64,000 nucleotides of DNA from positions 2,023,001 to 2,087,000 of the forward strand of contig QQUY01000001.1 in assembly GCA_003385635.1 (NCBI GenBank), given 5' to 3'. Source of the DNA: Acidobacteriota bacterium. GTDB taxonomy: Bacteria > Acidobacteriota > Blastocatellia > Pyrinomonadales > Pyrinomonadaceae. Numbering within the stretch: the first letter of the stretch is position 1; each line of letters begins with the position of its first letter. Below are positions 18,476-27,144 of this stretch, piece after piece. The notes under the pieces are model-generated. The model did no database searches. It worked only from the letters and a program-made list of their open reading frames with translations, and was not told the origin of the DNA. The position numbers and the translations under genes were made by a program.

Positions 18476-19081
18476 TTAAATACCCAGACGCGTGAGCGCT
18501 TTACCAAGAACCGCGTAATCTTTTAGCTGAGCTTCCAAATTTCGGTGAGAAGCGATCACCTGCGGGCTAGGATGATAAAGCGGCAGCAGCTCCCTTTTGT
18601 TCCATTTTACAACTCTTCCAACTCCGGTCTTGAGTGTCAAATTGTGCGGTTCAAGCATTCCCAGCGCCTCCAGGGCGACACTGCCGAGCGGCACGATTAG
18701 CCTTGGATCTATCAGCTGAAGCGTCCGCCTAAGGTAGTCTGAACAGTTGTTCATCTCAGACTTTAGAGGCCGCCTGTTCGCTCCGTTCGGTTTTCGCGGA
18801 CTGCAAAGGACGGAGTTGGTGATGAAGATGTCGTCCCGCTTAAGATCTATCGAATCAAGTAGCACCTGGAAATTCTCGCCTGATTTGTCGCCGTAGAATG
18901 GTCTTCTCGTCCGGTCCGCCCCCTGACGGCCGGGCGCTTCCGCAACGAAAAAGACTCTCGGGTCGAGGTTCCCGTTCAGCTTGCTTAGAACCGCGGTTTT
19001 GTCTCGCATTGCCTCGCAAATACAGCACTTTCGCGCTTCCGCCGCGAGGCTTTCGAAGGCCCGGACGCTGGTTGAACTCAT
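18476..19081 (-). CDS. Uracil-DNA glycosylase superfamily protein (family 4/5-like)
   Basis: [60 protein letters not shown]. Confidence 0.88.
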   Translation of the reverse strand: MSSTSVRAFESLAAEARKCCICEAMRDKTAVLSKLNGNLDPRVFFVAEAPGRQGADRTRRPFYGDKSGENFQVLLDSIDLKRDDIFITNSVLCSPRKPNGANRRPLKSEMNNCSDYLRRTLQLIDPRLIVPLGSVALEALGMLEPHNLTLKTGVGRVVKWNKRELLPLYHPSPQVIASHRNLEAQLKDYAVLGKALTRLGI

Positions 19082-19134
19082 ATCATCGAAAGTGTATCGT
19101 GATTTATTACAAAAGCGAATTCAGAGGACTTCAG

Positions 19135-20220
19135 ATGAGCCTGGTAACCGAAGAAAAAGTGCTTGAGCAACTGTCCAAGATCACCGATCCGGATCTCGGC
19201 AAGGACATCGTCACGCTCGAGTTCATAAAAGATCTCACTATTGACGAGGGAGACGTTTCGTTCAGGATCGTGCTTACCACTCCCGCGTGCCCGGTAAAGG
19301 ACGCTTTCGAGAAGGAAGCAATGGATCTCGTCGGATCGATCGAAGGCGTTTCGAACGTAAAGGTGACAATGGACGCCGAGGTTCCGAAAGGAAGAGGAAT
19401 CGCCAACAATGTCGCGGTTCCGGGCGTGAAGAACATCATTGCAGTTTCTTCCGGAAAAGGGGGTGTCGGAAAATCCACTGTCGCAGTGAACCTGGCTGTT
19501 GCTCTTCAAAAGGATGGTGCGAAAGTGGGGCTGATGGATGCCGACGTCTACGGCCCGAATATTCCCATAATGCTCGGCATCGGCGGCAATCAGCCGCAGA
19601 TCGGGGAAGGCAACAGACTGATCCCTCTCGAGGCTCACGGAGTAAAGGTGATCTCGATGGCCGTACTTGTGCCGCCGGACAAGCCGATGATCCTGCGTGG
19701 GCCGATGCTTCACGGCGTTGTCCGCCAGTTTTTAGCTGACGTTGATTGGGGAGAGCTGGACTATTTGATCGTCGATATGCCTCCCGGGACTGGAGACGTT
19801 CAACTTTCTCTGGCCCAGCTTGTACCGGTTCAGGGTGCGGTTCTCGTGACGACCCCGCAGAAAGTATCATTGTCCGATGTGACTCGCGCCCACGCGATGT
19901 TCGAACAGGTGAATGTACCGGTCATCGGCGTAATCGAGAACATGTCGTATTTCATTCCGCCCGACATGCCGGACAAGCGTTACGACATATTTGGAAATGG
20001 CGGCGGAGAGAAGTTCGCGAACGACCACGGGATACCGTTCCTCGGAGAAGTCCCGATCGGCCTCGAGGTTCGCGAAGGTGGAGACGAAGGAAAGCCTGTC
20101 GTTGTTTCGCATCCGGGGTCCCCGCAGGCCGAGGCATTCGGGAAGGTCGCAGAAGAGGTGGCACGACAGGTATCGATCGAGGCGATGAAGCCCGAGCTTG
20201 TCGTGATGACCCGTGCTTAG
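19135..20220 (+). CDS. Mrp/NBP35 family Fe-S carrier ATPase
   Basis: MSLVTEEKVLEQLSKITDPDLGKDIVTLEFIKDL (MIP18 domain) and VSSGKGGVGKSTVAVNLAVAL. The longer ORF start at 18898 overlaps the divergent UDG gene and is rejected. Confidence 0.95.
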   Translation: MSLVTEEKVLEQLSKITDPDLGKDIVTLEFIKDLTIDEGDVSFRIVLTTPACPVKDAFEKEAMDLVGSIEGVSNVKVTMDAEVPKGRGIANNVAVPGVKNIIAVSSGKGGVGKSTVAVNLAVALQKDGAKVGLMDADVYGPNIPIMLGIGGNQPQIGEGNRLIPLEAHGVKVISMAVLVPPDKPMILRGPMLHGVVRQFLADVDWGELDYLIVDMPPGTGDVQLSLAQLVPVQGAVLVTTPQKVSLSDVTRAHAMFEQVNVPVIGVIENMSYFIPPDMPDKRYDIFGNGGGEKFANDHGIPFLGEVPIGLEVREGGDEGKPVVVSHPGSPQAEAFGKVAEEVARQVSIEAMKPELVVMTRA

Positions 20221-20235
20221 ACGAAGAAAAGGAGA

Positions 20236-20253
20236 GAACAGGATAGACAGGAT
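20236..20253. repeat. 9-bp period ACAGGAT array, left half of an inverted pair
   Basis: GAACAGGAT AGACAGGAT; inverse-orientation counterpart TATAACCTG TCCATCTTG at 20363-20380. Confidence 0.7.
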
Positions 20254-20328
20254 ACAAAAGAAATAGGTTACGATCTTTGGAATTCCGGTTTGTACCCTGA
20301 AGTCCGACTTAAGGTCGACGAAATGGAA

Positions 20329-20356
20329 ACTTTGAACTTGGATCGTGGAACTTTGA
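20329..20356. repeat. 7-bp period array (ACTTTGA ACTTGGA TCGTGGA ACTTTGA)
   Basis: In-phase heptamers nested between the inverted 9-bp arrays. Confidence 0.8.
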
Positions 20357-20488
20357 TTCCTGTATAACCTGTCCATCTTGTTTCTCTCCATTTCGTCTTA
20401 GGGTTGTTTCAATCGCAAAACTAAGATAAAATTCACTTTTTAGTAAAGATTATCGGATTCGATATCATCAGGAGATAAAGAAAAGATT

Positions 20489-20845
20489 ATGTCAGCAGTA
20501 GCAACTCCCGAACTCGAACTGGCGGTAACGCCGCCGGCAATCGAAGAGATCAAGAAGTTTATGGAAGGCGAAGATGACCTTCCGGATTCGGCAGGCCTTC
20601 GCGTGCGGGTCGTACCCGGCGGCTGCTCAGGATTCCAGTACAGTTTGAACATTGAGGAAGAGTCGCGACAAGGCGATCATGTGATCGAAAGGGATAACAT
20701 TCGTCTTTTCGTAGACATGTTCTCGGCTCAGTATTTGAACGGGATCACCATCGACTATGTAACAAATATGATGGGTTCCGGCTTCACTTTCGAGAACCCG
20801 AACGCGACGGGCGGATGCGGTTGCGGTTCATCTTTCTCGGCATAG
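20489..20845 (+). CDS. HesB/IscA/ErpA family iron-sulfur cluster insertion protein
   Basis: LRVRVVPGGCSGFQYSLNIEEE...ENPNATGGCGCGSSFSA (C...CGC). Confidence 0.95.
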   Translation: MSAVATPELELAVTPPAIEEIKKFMEGEDDLPDSAGLRVRVVPGGCSGFQYSLNIEEESRQGDHVIERDNIRLFVDMFSAQYLNGITIDYVTNMMGSGFTFENPNATGGCGCGSSFSA

Positions 20846-20865
20846 ATTTCCACCAACCAACGTTC

Positions 20866-20901
20866 TGCGGGACCGTTTTCGGACGGTTCCGCATTTTTCT
20901 T
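20866..20901 (+). terminator. Rho-independent terminator
   Basis: TGCGGgaCCGT-loop-ACGGttCCGCA followed by TTTTTCTTTT. Confidence 0.85.
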
Positions 20902-21281
20902 TTCGGGGTTTCTGGAGCCGCAGTCCCATTCCGTCTATCAATTAGTATCCAAAGGACAACTTGAAGGAACGGCGGTAGGTCGGAAGGAGAAGTCGGGTGT
21001 ACCGGGGCTGTCAAGAAAGACAGCTCCGGTACGGCCAGAAACGGTACCCCTTTCCGTCCGCTTGCCAACAGACCATACCCACCTGCTATACTGATAGCCA
21101 TCGCTTGCAATCGAGCGTGTGTTGGGAGACAATCCCAGCGTCTTAACCTAAATCAATAAATCATTAGATCGAATCGCGGCTACGCTCACTGGCTTTGGAA
21201 GATTCAGGCTTATCCTGCTTTTCTATAAATAGGGAAGCCTCAACCTGAAACAGCCGCAACCTCCCAAAAATAATCCACTGT

Positions 21282-21956
21282 ATGAATTTTTCTGAACGAT
21301 TCGGAAAACTGCGCATTTTGCTTGCGGTTCCATTCCTGTTCTTGTTTGTGTTTTCTACGACTGCCTCTGCTCAGGACAGAGAGAGGGTCGTTGAAGAGAC
21401 TAACCAGCCTGAAGCCGCGCAACAAAACACCCCCGCCAGAAAACGGCCGGGAATGACAAACGAGATCCGCGTGGTCCGTGAACCTGCGAAACCGCTTGTG
21501 AAAAAGACCGGGTCTTCTTCGATGACCACTTCGTCGAAGGCGGCGGGCGCTGCTTACTACAACGCCACGGTAAGGTCGATGATGCTTAACTCGATCAGGG
21601 AAAAGATCGGAAAGCGCTACGTTTACGGTTCGCAGGGCCCCAACACATACGACTGTTCGGGTTTTGTCTGGAAGGTGTTCGAGGACGCTGGACTTCCTTT
21701 TACGAGGACGAGCGCAGCTCAATACTGGCGGACTTTTGAACCCGTTGAAGGCGATGACCGCTATCAGTTCGGAACTCTCGTTTTCTTCAACCGCCTGGGC
21801 CATGTCGGGATCGTAGTGAACAAGGACGGTTTCTATCACGCCTCGACGAGCAAGGGTGTGACCTATTCGAAGTTCGAGGGCTACTGGGAAAAAAGGATCG
21901 TAGGATACAGACGCGTACCGTTCAGCGCTCTGGTTTTTGAAGGACCTGAGTTCTAG
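21282..21956 (+). CDS. Secreted NlpC/P60 family peptidase
   Basis: GKRYVYGSQGPNTYDCSGFVWKVFEDAGL; LVFFNRLGHVGIVV catalytic Cys/His region. Confidence 0.92.
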   Translation: MNFSERFGKLRILLAVPFLFLFVFSTTASAQDRERVVEETNQPEAAQQNTPARKRPGMTNEIRVVREPAKPLVKKTGSSSMTTSSKAAGAAYYNATVRSMMLNSIREKIGKRYVYGSQGPNTYDCSGFVWKVFEDAGLPFTRTSAAQYWRTFEPVEGDDRYQFGTLVFFNRLGHVGIVVNKDGFYHASTSKGVTYSKFEGYWEKRIVGYRRVPFSALVFEGPEF

Positions 21957-21978
21957 AAGAATGTTCGAGTTGATTTGA

Positions 21979-22013
21979 AAAGGCCGCCAATTTCCTGGCG
22001 GCCTTTCTTGTTT
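21979..22013 (+). terminator. Rho-independent terminator
   Basis: AAGGCCGCCA-loop-TGGCGGCCTT followed by TCTTGTTTCTTG. Confidence 0.8.
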
Positions 22014-22026
22014 CTTGTTGATAATA

Positions 22027-22160
22027 GCACCCGGCTTTAGCCGGGTGTCTGGCATTCGAACGATTGACCGGGGCTTTAGCCCCAAGGGAGGCCAGCTAAA
22101 GCCGGCAAATCAGGAGGATTCCGTCGCACGCCGGGCTGATGCCCGGAGGTATTGTCAGAA
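22027..22160. repeat. REP-like palindrome cluster (CCCGGCTTTAGCCGGG, GGGGCTTTAGCCCC, GCCCGG...)
   Basis: Tandem GC-rich palindromes with CTTTAG centres. Confidence 0.8.
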
Positions 22161-22170
22161 GATTCCGATC

Positions 22171-22398
22171 TCAAGAATTCAAGAACCCGGGTTTCTTCTC
22201 AGACTCGCTTGCTTCAAGAAAGAACGCGATCTTATCGACCGCAACGTAGATCCTCTGTCCTTCTTCGTCGTCGAGGCTGAGCAATCCGTTCTCCACGCCC
22301 GCGACACGCCCCCGGACAACCGCGGTGTTCCCGAACGAAACATCGATCTTCTTGTCGGCCAGGCTCTTTAGCAATTCTTCCATCGTTTGCAGCTCCAT
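22171..22398 (-). CDS. Small hypothetical protein, 75 aa
   Basis: Intact ORF directly downstream of accC on the same strand. Confidence 0.55.
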   Translation of the reverse strand: MELQTMEELLKSLADKKIDVSFGNTAVVRGRVAGVENGLLSLDDEEGQRIYVAVDKIAFFLEASESEKKPGFLNS

Positions 22399-22411
22399 CT
22401 CCCTAAATCGA

Positions 22412-23920
22412 TCATCGGCTTCTCAGGCCCGCGATACGAGCCGCCTGTGTCCACTTGCTCTCAGCTTGTACCGGACGAACAGAAGACATCTTTGCCTTTT
22501 CGCTGTCTGAGAACGCAAGAGCGGCAGCCACGATCGCCAGATCGTCGCGGACCTCATCACTTTGATCCAAAGATCTTCGTTCGTTGAATCCGGAAATAAA
22601 CCCCGTGTCCAGTTTTCCGCTGATGAAGACCTCGTCTTCCATTACTTTACGGAAGAACGGGATCGTCGTCTTGATCCCGTCAACACGGTATTCGACAAGA
22701 GCCCTTCGCATCCGGCCAATGGCCTCCTCGCGGTCTCTTCCATACGCGCACAGCTTTGAGATCATCGGATCGTAATGAATAGTGACGTCGGCCCCTTCGT
22801 AGACACCGCCGTCGTCTCTTACACCTGGTCCCTGCGGAAGCCTCAATCTTTCGATCCTGCCCGGTGACGGGAGGAAGTTGTTTTCCGGATCCTCGGCGTA
22901 CACCCTGCATTCGATCGCGTGTCCCGTGATCTCGATATCCTCCTGCGAGAACGACAGCTTTCCGCCGTTAGCGACGTTTATCTGCTCGCGGACAAGGTCG
23001 ATGCCCGTCACGAGTTCTGTCACGGGATGTTCCACCTGAAGCCTCGTGTTCATCTCGAGAAAGTAGAACGAACGGTCGACATCTGAAAGAAGGAACTCAA
23101 CTGTTCCGGCGCCAACATAGTTGACTGCCTGGGCTACCTTTACCGCGCACTCGCCCATCCGCGACCTAAGATCCGGATCGTTGATCGGAGAAGGCGCTTC
23201 TTCGATCACCTTTTGGTGACGCCGCTGGATCGAGCACTCTCTTTCGCCGAGATGTGCATAGTTTCCGTAGGAATCGCCAAACACCTGGATCTCGATATGC
23301 CGCGGCTTGACGACGGCTTTTTCGATATAGACCGAATCGTCGCCAAAACCTGCAAGTGCCTCAGACCGCGCTGTTTCGAACGCCGACCTCATCTCTTTCG
23401 CCTCGTTCACGAGACGCATCCCCTTTCCGCCTCCGCCGGCCGAGGCCTTGAGCATCACCGGATATCCGACCTCTTCAGCCGTCGCCTCCGCGTCATCAAG
23501 CGATGCAAGCGGTCTGTTTGTTCCCGGAACGACGGGCACATCGGCACCGATAGCTATCTCGCGGGCCGAGATCTTGCCGCCCATCGCTTCCATCGCTTCC
23601 GGCTCAGGTCCTATAAATACGATTCCCGCTTCCTTTGCTTTTCTGACGAATCCCGCATTCTCGCTGAGGAATCCGTATCCCGGGTGGATTGCCTCGGCAC
23701 CCGTCTCTTTGGCGGCGGAAATGATCTTTTCACCTTTCAGATAGCTCTCGGATGACTGCGCCGGGCCGATTAGCACGGCTTCGTCCGCCAGCCGGACGTG
23801 AAGAGCATCGGCATCAGGCTCGGAATACACGGCTACCGTCCCGATTCCCATCTCACGGCACGCACGGATGACCCTGACAGCGATCTCTCCCCTGTTGGCG
23901 ACAAGTATCTTTTTGAACAT
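22412..23920 (-). CDS. accC: Acetyl-CoA carboxylase biotin carboxylase subunit
   Basis: MFKKILVANRGEIAVRVIRACREMGI; KASAGGGGKGMRLV; EMNTRLQVEHPVTE. Confidence 0.96.
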   Translation of the reverse strand: MFKKILVANRGEIAVRVIRACREMGIGTVAVYSEPDADALHVRLADEAVLIGPAQSSESYLKGEKIISAAKETGAEAIHPGYGFLSENAGFVRKAKEAGIVFIGPEPEAMEAMGGKISAREIAIGADVPVVPGTNRPLASLDDAEATAEEVGYPVMLKASAGGGGKGMRLVNEAKEMRSAFETARSEALAGFGDDSVYIEKAVVKPRHIEIQVFGDSYGNYAHLGERECSIQRRHQKVIEEAPSPINDPDLRSRMGECAVKVAQAVNYVGAGTVEFLLSDVDRSFYFLEMNTRLQVEHPVTELVTGIDLVREQINVANGGKLSFSQEDIEITGHAIECRVYAEDPENNFLPSPGRIERLRLPQGPGVRDDGGVYEGADVTIHYDPMISKLCAYGRDREEAIGRMRRALVEYRVDGIKTTIPFFRKVMEDEVFISGKLDTGFISGFNERRSLDQSDEVRDDLAIVAAALAFSDSEKAKMSSVRPVQAESKWTQAARIAGLRSR

Positions 23921-23932
23921 AAGACCTGAACT

Positions 23933-24220
23933 CTAGACGACGATCGAATTACTGTGATTCCGGGGATCGTATCTTATCCCGATCGTAGCTCCCGGCGCAT
24001 AGTCCTGCGGGCGGCCGAGTTGTTCATCAGTAAGGAACTCGCAGCTTTCGAATTCGACTCCCTGAACGCTGTATTCGTAGCGTACCATCTCGCGCCCGTC
24101 TTCAGCTTCCGTCTCAATGACGGTCCCGTCCGTAAGCCTCCCGTTTGCGAGCAGGGCCCTTCTTCGTACGACTTCAGGGTCTTCACTGCTTTTCCGGCGA
24201 AATCTGTCTAGTAATCCCAT
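23933..24220 (-). CDS. Hypothetical protein (DUF3592-like)
   Basis: Short intact ORF; weak family resemblance only. Confidence 0.5.
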   Translation of the reverse strand: MGLLDRFRRKSSEDPEVVRRRALLANGRLTDGTVIETEAEDGREMVRYEYSVQGVEFESCEFLTDEQLGRPQDYAPGATIGIRYDPRNHSNSIVV

Positions 24221-24221
24221 T

Positions 24222-24647
24222 TCAATCGATCACTAACGGAGGTTTATTGAATCTTGCTCTGAGGCTGTTGATCGCCGAAAGGACTTTTGGGCGTTTGATG
24301 ATCCGCGCTTCGATCGGCCGCTTTCCTGGTATGTCTAGCATTATAAGGCCGAGCAGGATCGTAAGAATGCCTTGTCCCGGGACGCCGGGCAATGAGAGCG
24401 CGATTCCAAGCAGAATAAGCAGAACACCCAACACGTTCTTGAGAATCACCGCGCCCCATCTGACCAGCCAGGGGCTTCCGGGAAGAAAATCCTGTTCGTA
24501 ATGCGAACTGAAGTAATTCTCAGGAATCTTCACCATCACTATCACGATGGCTCCAAAACTGATCGAAATAGAGAGAAGGAAAACGCCGAGGCCGAAGAAA
24601 ATACTGCCCCAGGTCAATCCGTTCCAGAACTCGACAAGAAATTCCAT
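24222..24647 (-). CDS. Small integral membrane protein (PGPGW-like)
   Basis: Two hydrophobic segments, LSLPGVPGQGILTILLGLIML. Confidence 0.6.
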   Translation of the reverse strand: MEFLVEFWNGLTWGSIFFGLGVFLLSISISFGAIVIVMVKIPENYFSSHYEQDFLPGSPWLVRWGAVILKNVLGVLLILLGIALSLPGVPGQGILTILLGLIMLDIPGKRPIEARIIKRPKVLSAINSLRARFNKPPLVID

Positions 24648-24694
24648 ATCCCGGAAACTCCCGGAGATCCGGGCACCTCGTCATTCACAGAAAT

Positions 24695-25330
24695 CTACTC
24701 TCGCCCCTCAAGCTTTCTGAATTCCTTCCAGGTGTGGATCATCCGGTGAATGAATGTCCAGGTCGACCCTATCGCAAGCACCCAAAGGACCTGAGGCATC
24801 CTGTTGAACAAAAAGAAATCTGAGTCCCAATCCCACGTCGAAAGTGCTCCAATGATCAAAAGCACGATCCGCTCGGGGCGCTGCAGGAAGCCGACATTCG
24901 CTTTTACGCCAAGGCTGTCAGACCTGGCAGCGGTGTAGCTCACCATCACAGATGACATCATCGCGAGGCCGGCGAGAAAGACATTCGTCACGGAACGCTG
25001 TGGCGTATTGCTGGCATAGAAGACCATGATCCCAATAAAGGCGATCATGTCCGACACCCTGTCGAGAGATGAATCGAGAAATCCGCCGAACTTCGTGACG
25101 TTCCCTGTCACGCGAGCGACGTTTCCGTCGAGCATGTCAAAGATGTTAGCGACGATCAGGACAATTCCAGCCCAGAAGAACTCGCCGATCCCGAACAGAA
25201 TTCCACATGCAACGCTGATCAAAACGCCGATAACGGTCAGTATGTTCGGATGAACCCCGCTATGGGCCAAACCGCGAACCATCGCATCGATGATCTTCCA
25301 GGCACCTCTGCCGATGCTTGCGCCAAACAT
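24695..25330 (-). CDS. CDP-alcohol phosphatidyltransferase family protein
   Basis: DMLDGNVARVTGNVTKFGGFLDSSLDRVSD (DG(x)2AR(x)8G(x)3D(x)3D). Confidence 0.93.
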   Translation of the reverse strand: MFGASIGRGAWKIIDAMVRGLAHSGVHPNILTVIGVLISVACGILFGIGEFFWAGIVLIVANIFDMLDGNVARVTGNVTKFGGFLDSSLDRVSDMIAFIGIMVFYASNTPQRSVTNVFLAGLAMMSSVMVSYTAARSDSLGVKANVGFLQRPERIVLLIIGALSTWDWDSDFFLFNRMPQVLWVLAIGSTWTFIHRMIHTWKEFRKLEGRE

Positions 25331-25377
25331 ACTTGTAAGGTGTGTGATCAGCCGCAGCGGAACGCCCGGCCTGCTTC

Positions 25378-25857
25378 CTATTCTTCTTCCTCAAGGAGCT
25401 CGTGAATCGTCACAAGCTCTGCGATCTCAAAATTCCGCGTGCCTTTCGGCGTCTTCACGTGGATCTCGTCGCCCTCTTCCTTTCCCATGAGAGCCTGGCC
25501 AATGGGTGACGATGTCGAGATCCGGCCCTTGTCCGGATCGCTTTCTTCCGAAGAGACCAGCCTGTATTCGATCTCTGTTTCCCTGTCGAGATCGTAAAGC
25601 ACGACTTTTGAGCCGTAGGCGACCCTGTCTTCCGGCAGTTTCTCGATGTCGATAGATTCGAGCTCGCTGATCCGGGTCTGCAGCTGCCCGATTCGCGCGG
25701 ATACGATCGACTGCCTTTCAAGCGCAGCCTTGTATTCGGCGTTTTCACGCAGATCGCCAAACTCACGAGCCTTCTGGATCTCTTTTGGCAGTTTGTGATG
25801 CAACTCGTCTTCCAGCTGCGCAAGCTCTTGCCTCAACTTTTCTCTTACTAATTCCAT
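25378..25857 (-). CDS. greA: Transcription elongation factor GreA
   Basis: REFGDLRENAEYKAALERQ; SPIGQALMGKEEGDEIHVKTPKG. Confidence 0.95.
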   Translation of the reverse strand: MELVREKLRQELAQLEDELHHKLPKEIQKAREFGDLRENAEYKAALERQSIVSARIGQLQTRISELESIDIEKLPEDRVAYGSKVVLYDLDRETEIEYRLVSSEESDPDKGRISTSSPIGQALMGKEEGDEIHVKTPKGTRNFEIAELVTIHELLEEEE

Positions 25858-25907
25858 AATCTAGATCGCCCGCGATCGCGGCAGGCTCATCAAAAATCTT
25901 GCAGAGG

Positions 25908-26993
25908 CTAGTGGTCCTCTTCGTCAGGTGCTGCGAACGAAATGCCTATATCGCGAGCCGTTCGGACGAGCTGCCCGTCCGGGTTTACAGATTTGACATT
26001 GGCGATCGCATCGACAAGCGGCACTGTCACGACCCTACCGGCCCTGAGTGCAACCATCTTACCTCTTTCACCCGTTACCAATGCACGCACCGCACAGGCC
26101 CCGAAGTTGGTCCCGAGCATGCGGTCGAAAGCGTTCGGACTTCCGCCGCGCTGAAGATGTCCTAGGACCACGCATCTCGACTCTTTTCCGGTGACCTTTT
26201 CGAGCTCCACCCGAATGTGATCGCCGATCCCGCCGAGCCGCAACTCTTCCTTATCGAGATATATCTCCGATTTGCCTGCTTCGATCGCACCTTCGGCGAC
26301 GACTATGTTCGTAAAGAGCGATCCCGTCTTTTCCCTCTCGTAGACCTTCTTGACGATCGCATCGAACGAGTACGGAATCTCGGGAATCAGGATCACATCG
26401 GCACTTCCGGCGAGTCCGGCCTCAAGCGCGATCCAACCCGAATTCCGACCCATTACCTCGAGCAACATGACGCGATCATGCGACGCCGCCGTCGTGTGAA
26501 GACGGTCTAGAGCTTCTGTGGCAATGTCGATAGCAGTACGAAATCCGAATGTAAGTTCGGTCGCGGAAAGATCGTTGTCGATCGTCTTCGGAACTCCTAC
26601 AACGGGAAATCCACGCTTGTGGAACTGTTCAGCTATCGCGAGTGTACCCTCACCGCCGATAACGATCAGAGCCTCGATCTTGTTCTGCTCGAGATTCTGC
26701 AGGGCCTCTTCGATCGGCATCTCGGGGATGACCATCTCGCCATCCACGATCTTGCAGAAACTCCCCTTGTTGCGAGTACCAAGGATAGTGCCCCCGCGCG
26801 GCAGGATGCCACTGACGGTCTTGGTGGTCAGCTTGCGCAGCTGGGTCTCGCCGAGAATGCCTTCAAAGCTGTCCTCTATGCCTATACACCTGAGCCCGAA
26901 CTCTCCGATCGCAGTCCGGACCGCAGCACGAATAACAGCGTTAAGACCCGGAGCATCCCCTCCGCCTGTAAGAATTCCAATCTTTTTGAACAT
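25908..26993 (-). CDS. pfkA: 6-phosphofructokinase
   Basis: GILTGGGDAPGLNAVIRA; PKTIDNDLSATELTFGF; GHLQRGGSPNAFDRMLGT. Confidence 0.95.
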   Translation of the reverse strand: MFKKIGILTGGGDAPGLNAVIRAAVRTAIGEFGLRCIGIEDSFEGILGETQLRKLTTKTVSGILPRGGTILGTRNKGSFCKIVDGEMVIPEMPIEEALQNLEQNKIEALIVIGGEGTLAIAEQFHKRGFPVVGVPKTIDNDLSATELTFGFRTAIDIATEALDRLHTTAASHDRVMLLEVMGRNSGWIALEAGLAGSADVILIPEIPYSFDAIVKKVYEREKTGSLFTNIVVAEGAIEAGKSEIYLDKEELRLGGIGDHIRVELEKVTGKESRCVVLGHLQRGGSPNAFDRMLGTNFGACAVRALVTGERGKMVALRAGRVVTVPLVDAIANVKSVNPDGQLVRTARDIGISFAAPDEEDH

Positions 26994-27144
26994 ATTTCGA
27001 GTGTTCGAACAAAGAAAACTAATTCTACAGGAGGCTGCTTAAAAACATAAAGCCGCGCCCTTTGGCACAGCGATAACAAGCGGGAGACCTTAAGTTTTCT
27101 GCTTGCGGACCTAATTCAAGGCTATGCCAGGCAACGGCCAAGAG

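Noticed and set aside
18898-19134. 79-aa N-terminal extension of the Mrp ORF
   Set aside because: Overlaps the divergent UDG gene; conserved Mrp sequence begins at MSLVTEEK (19135).
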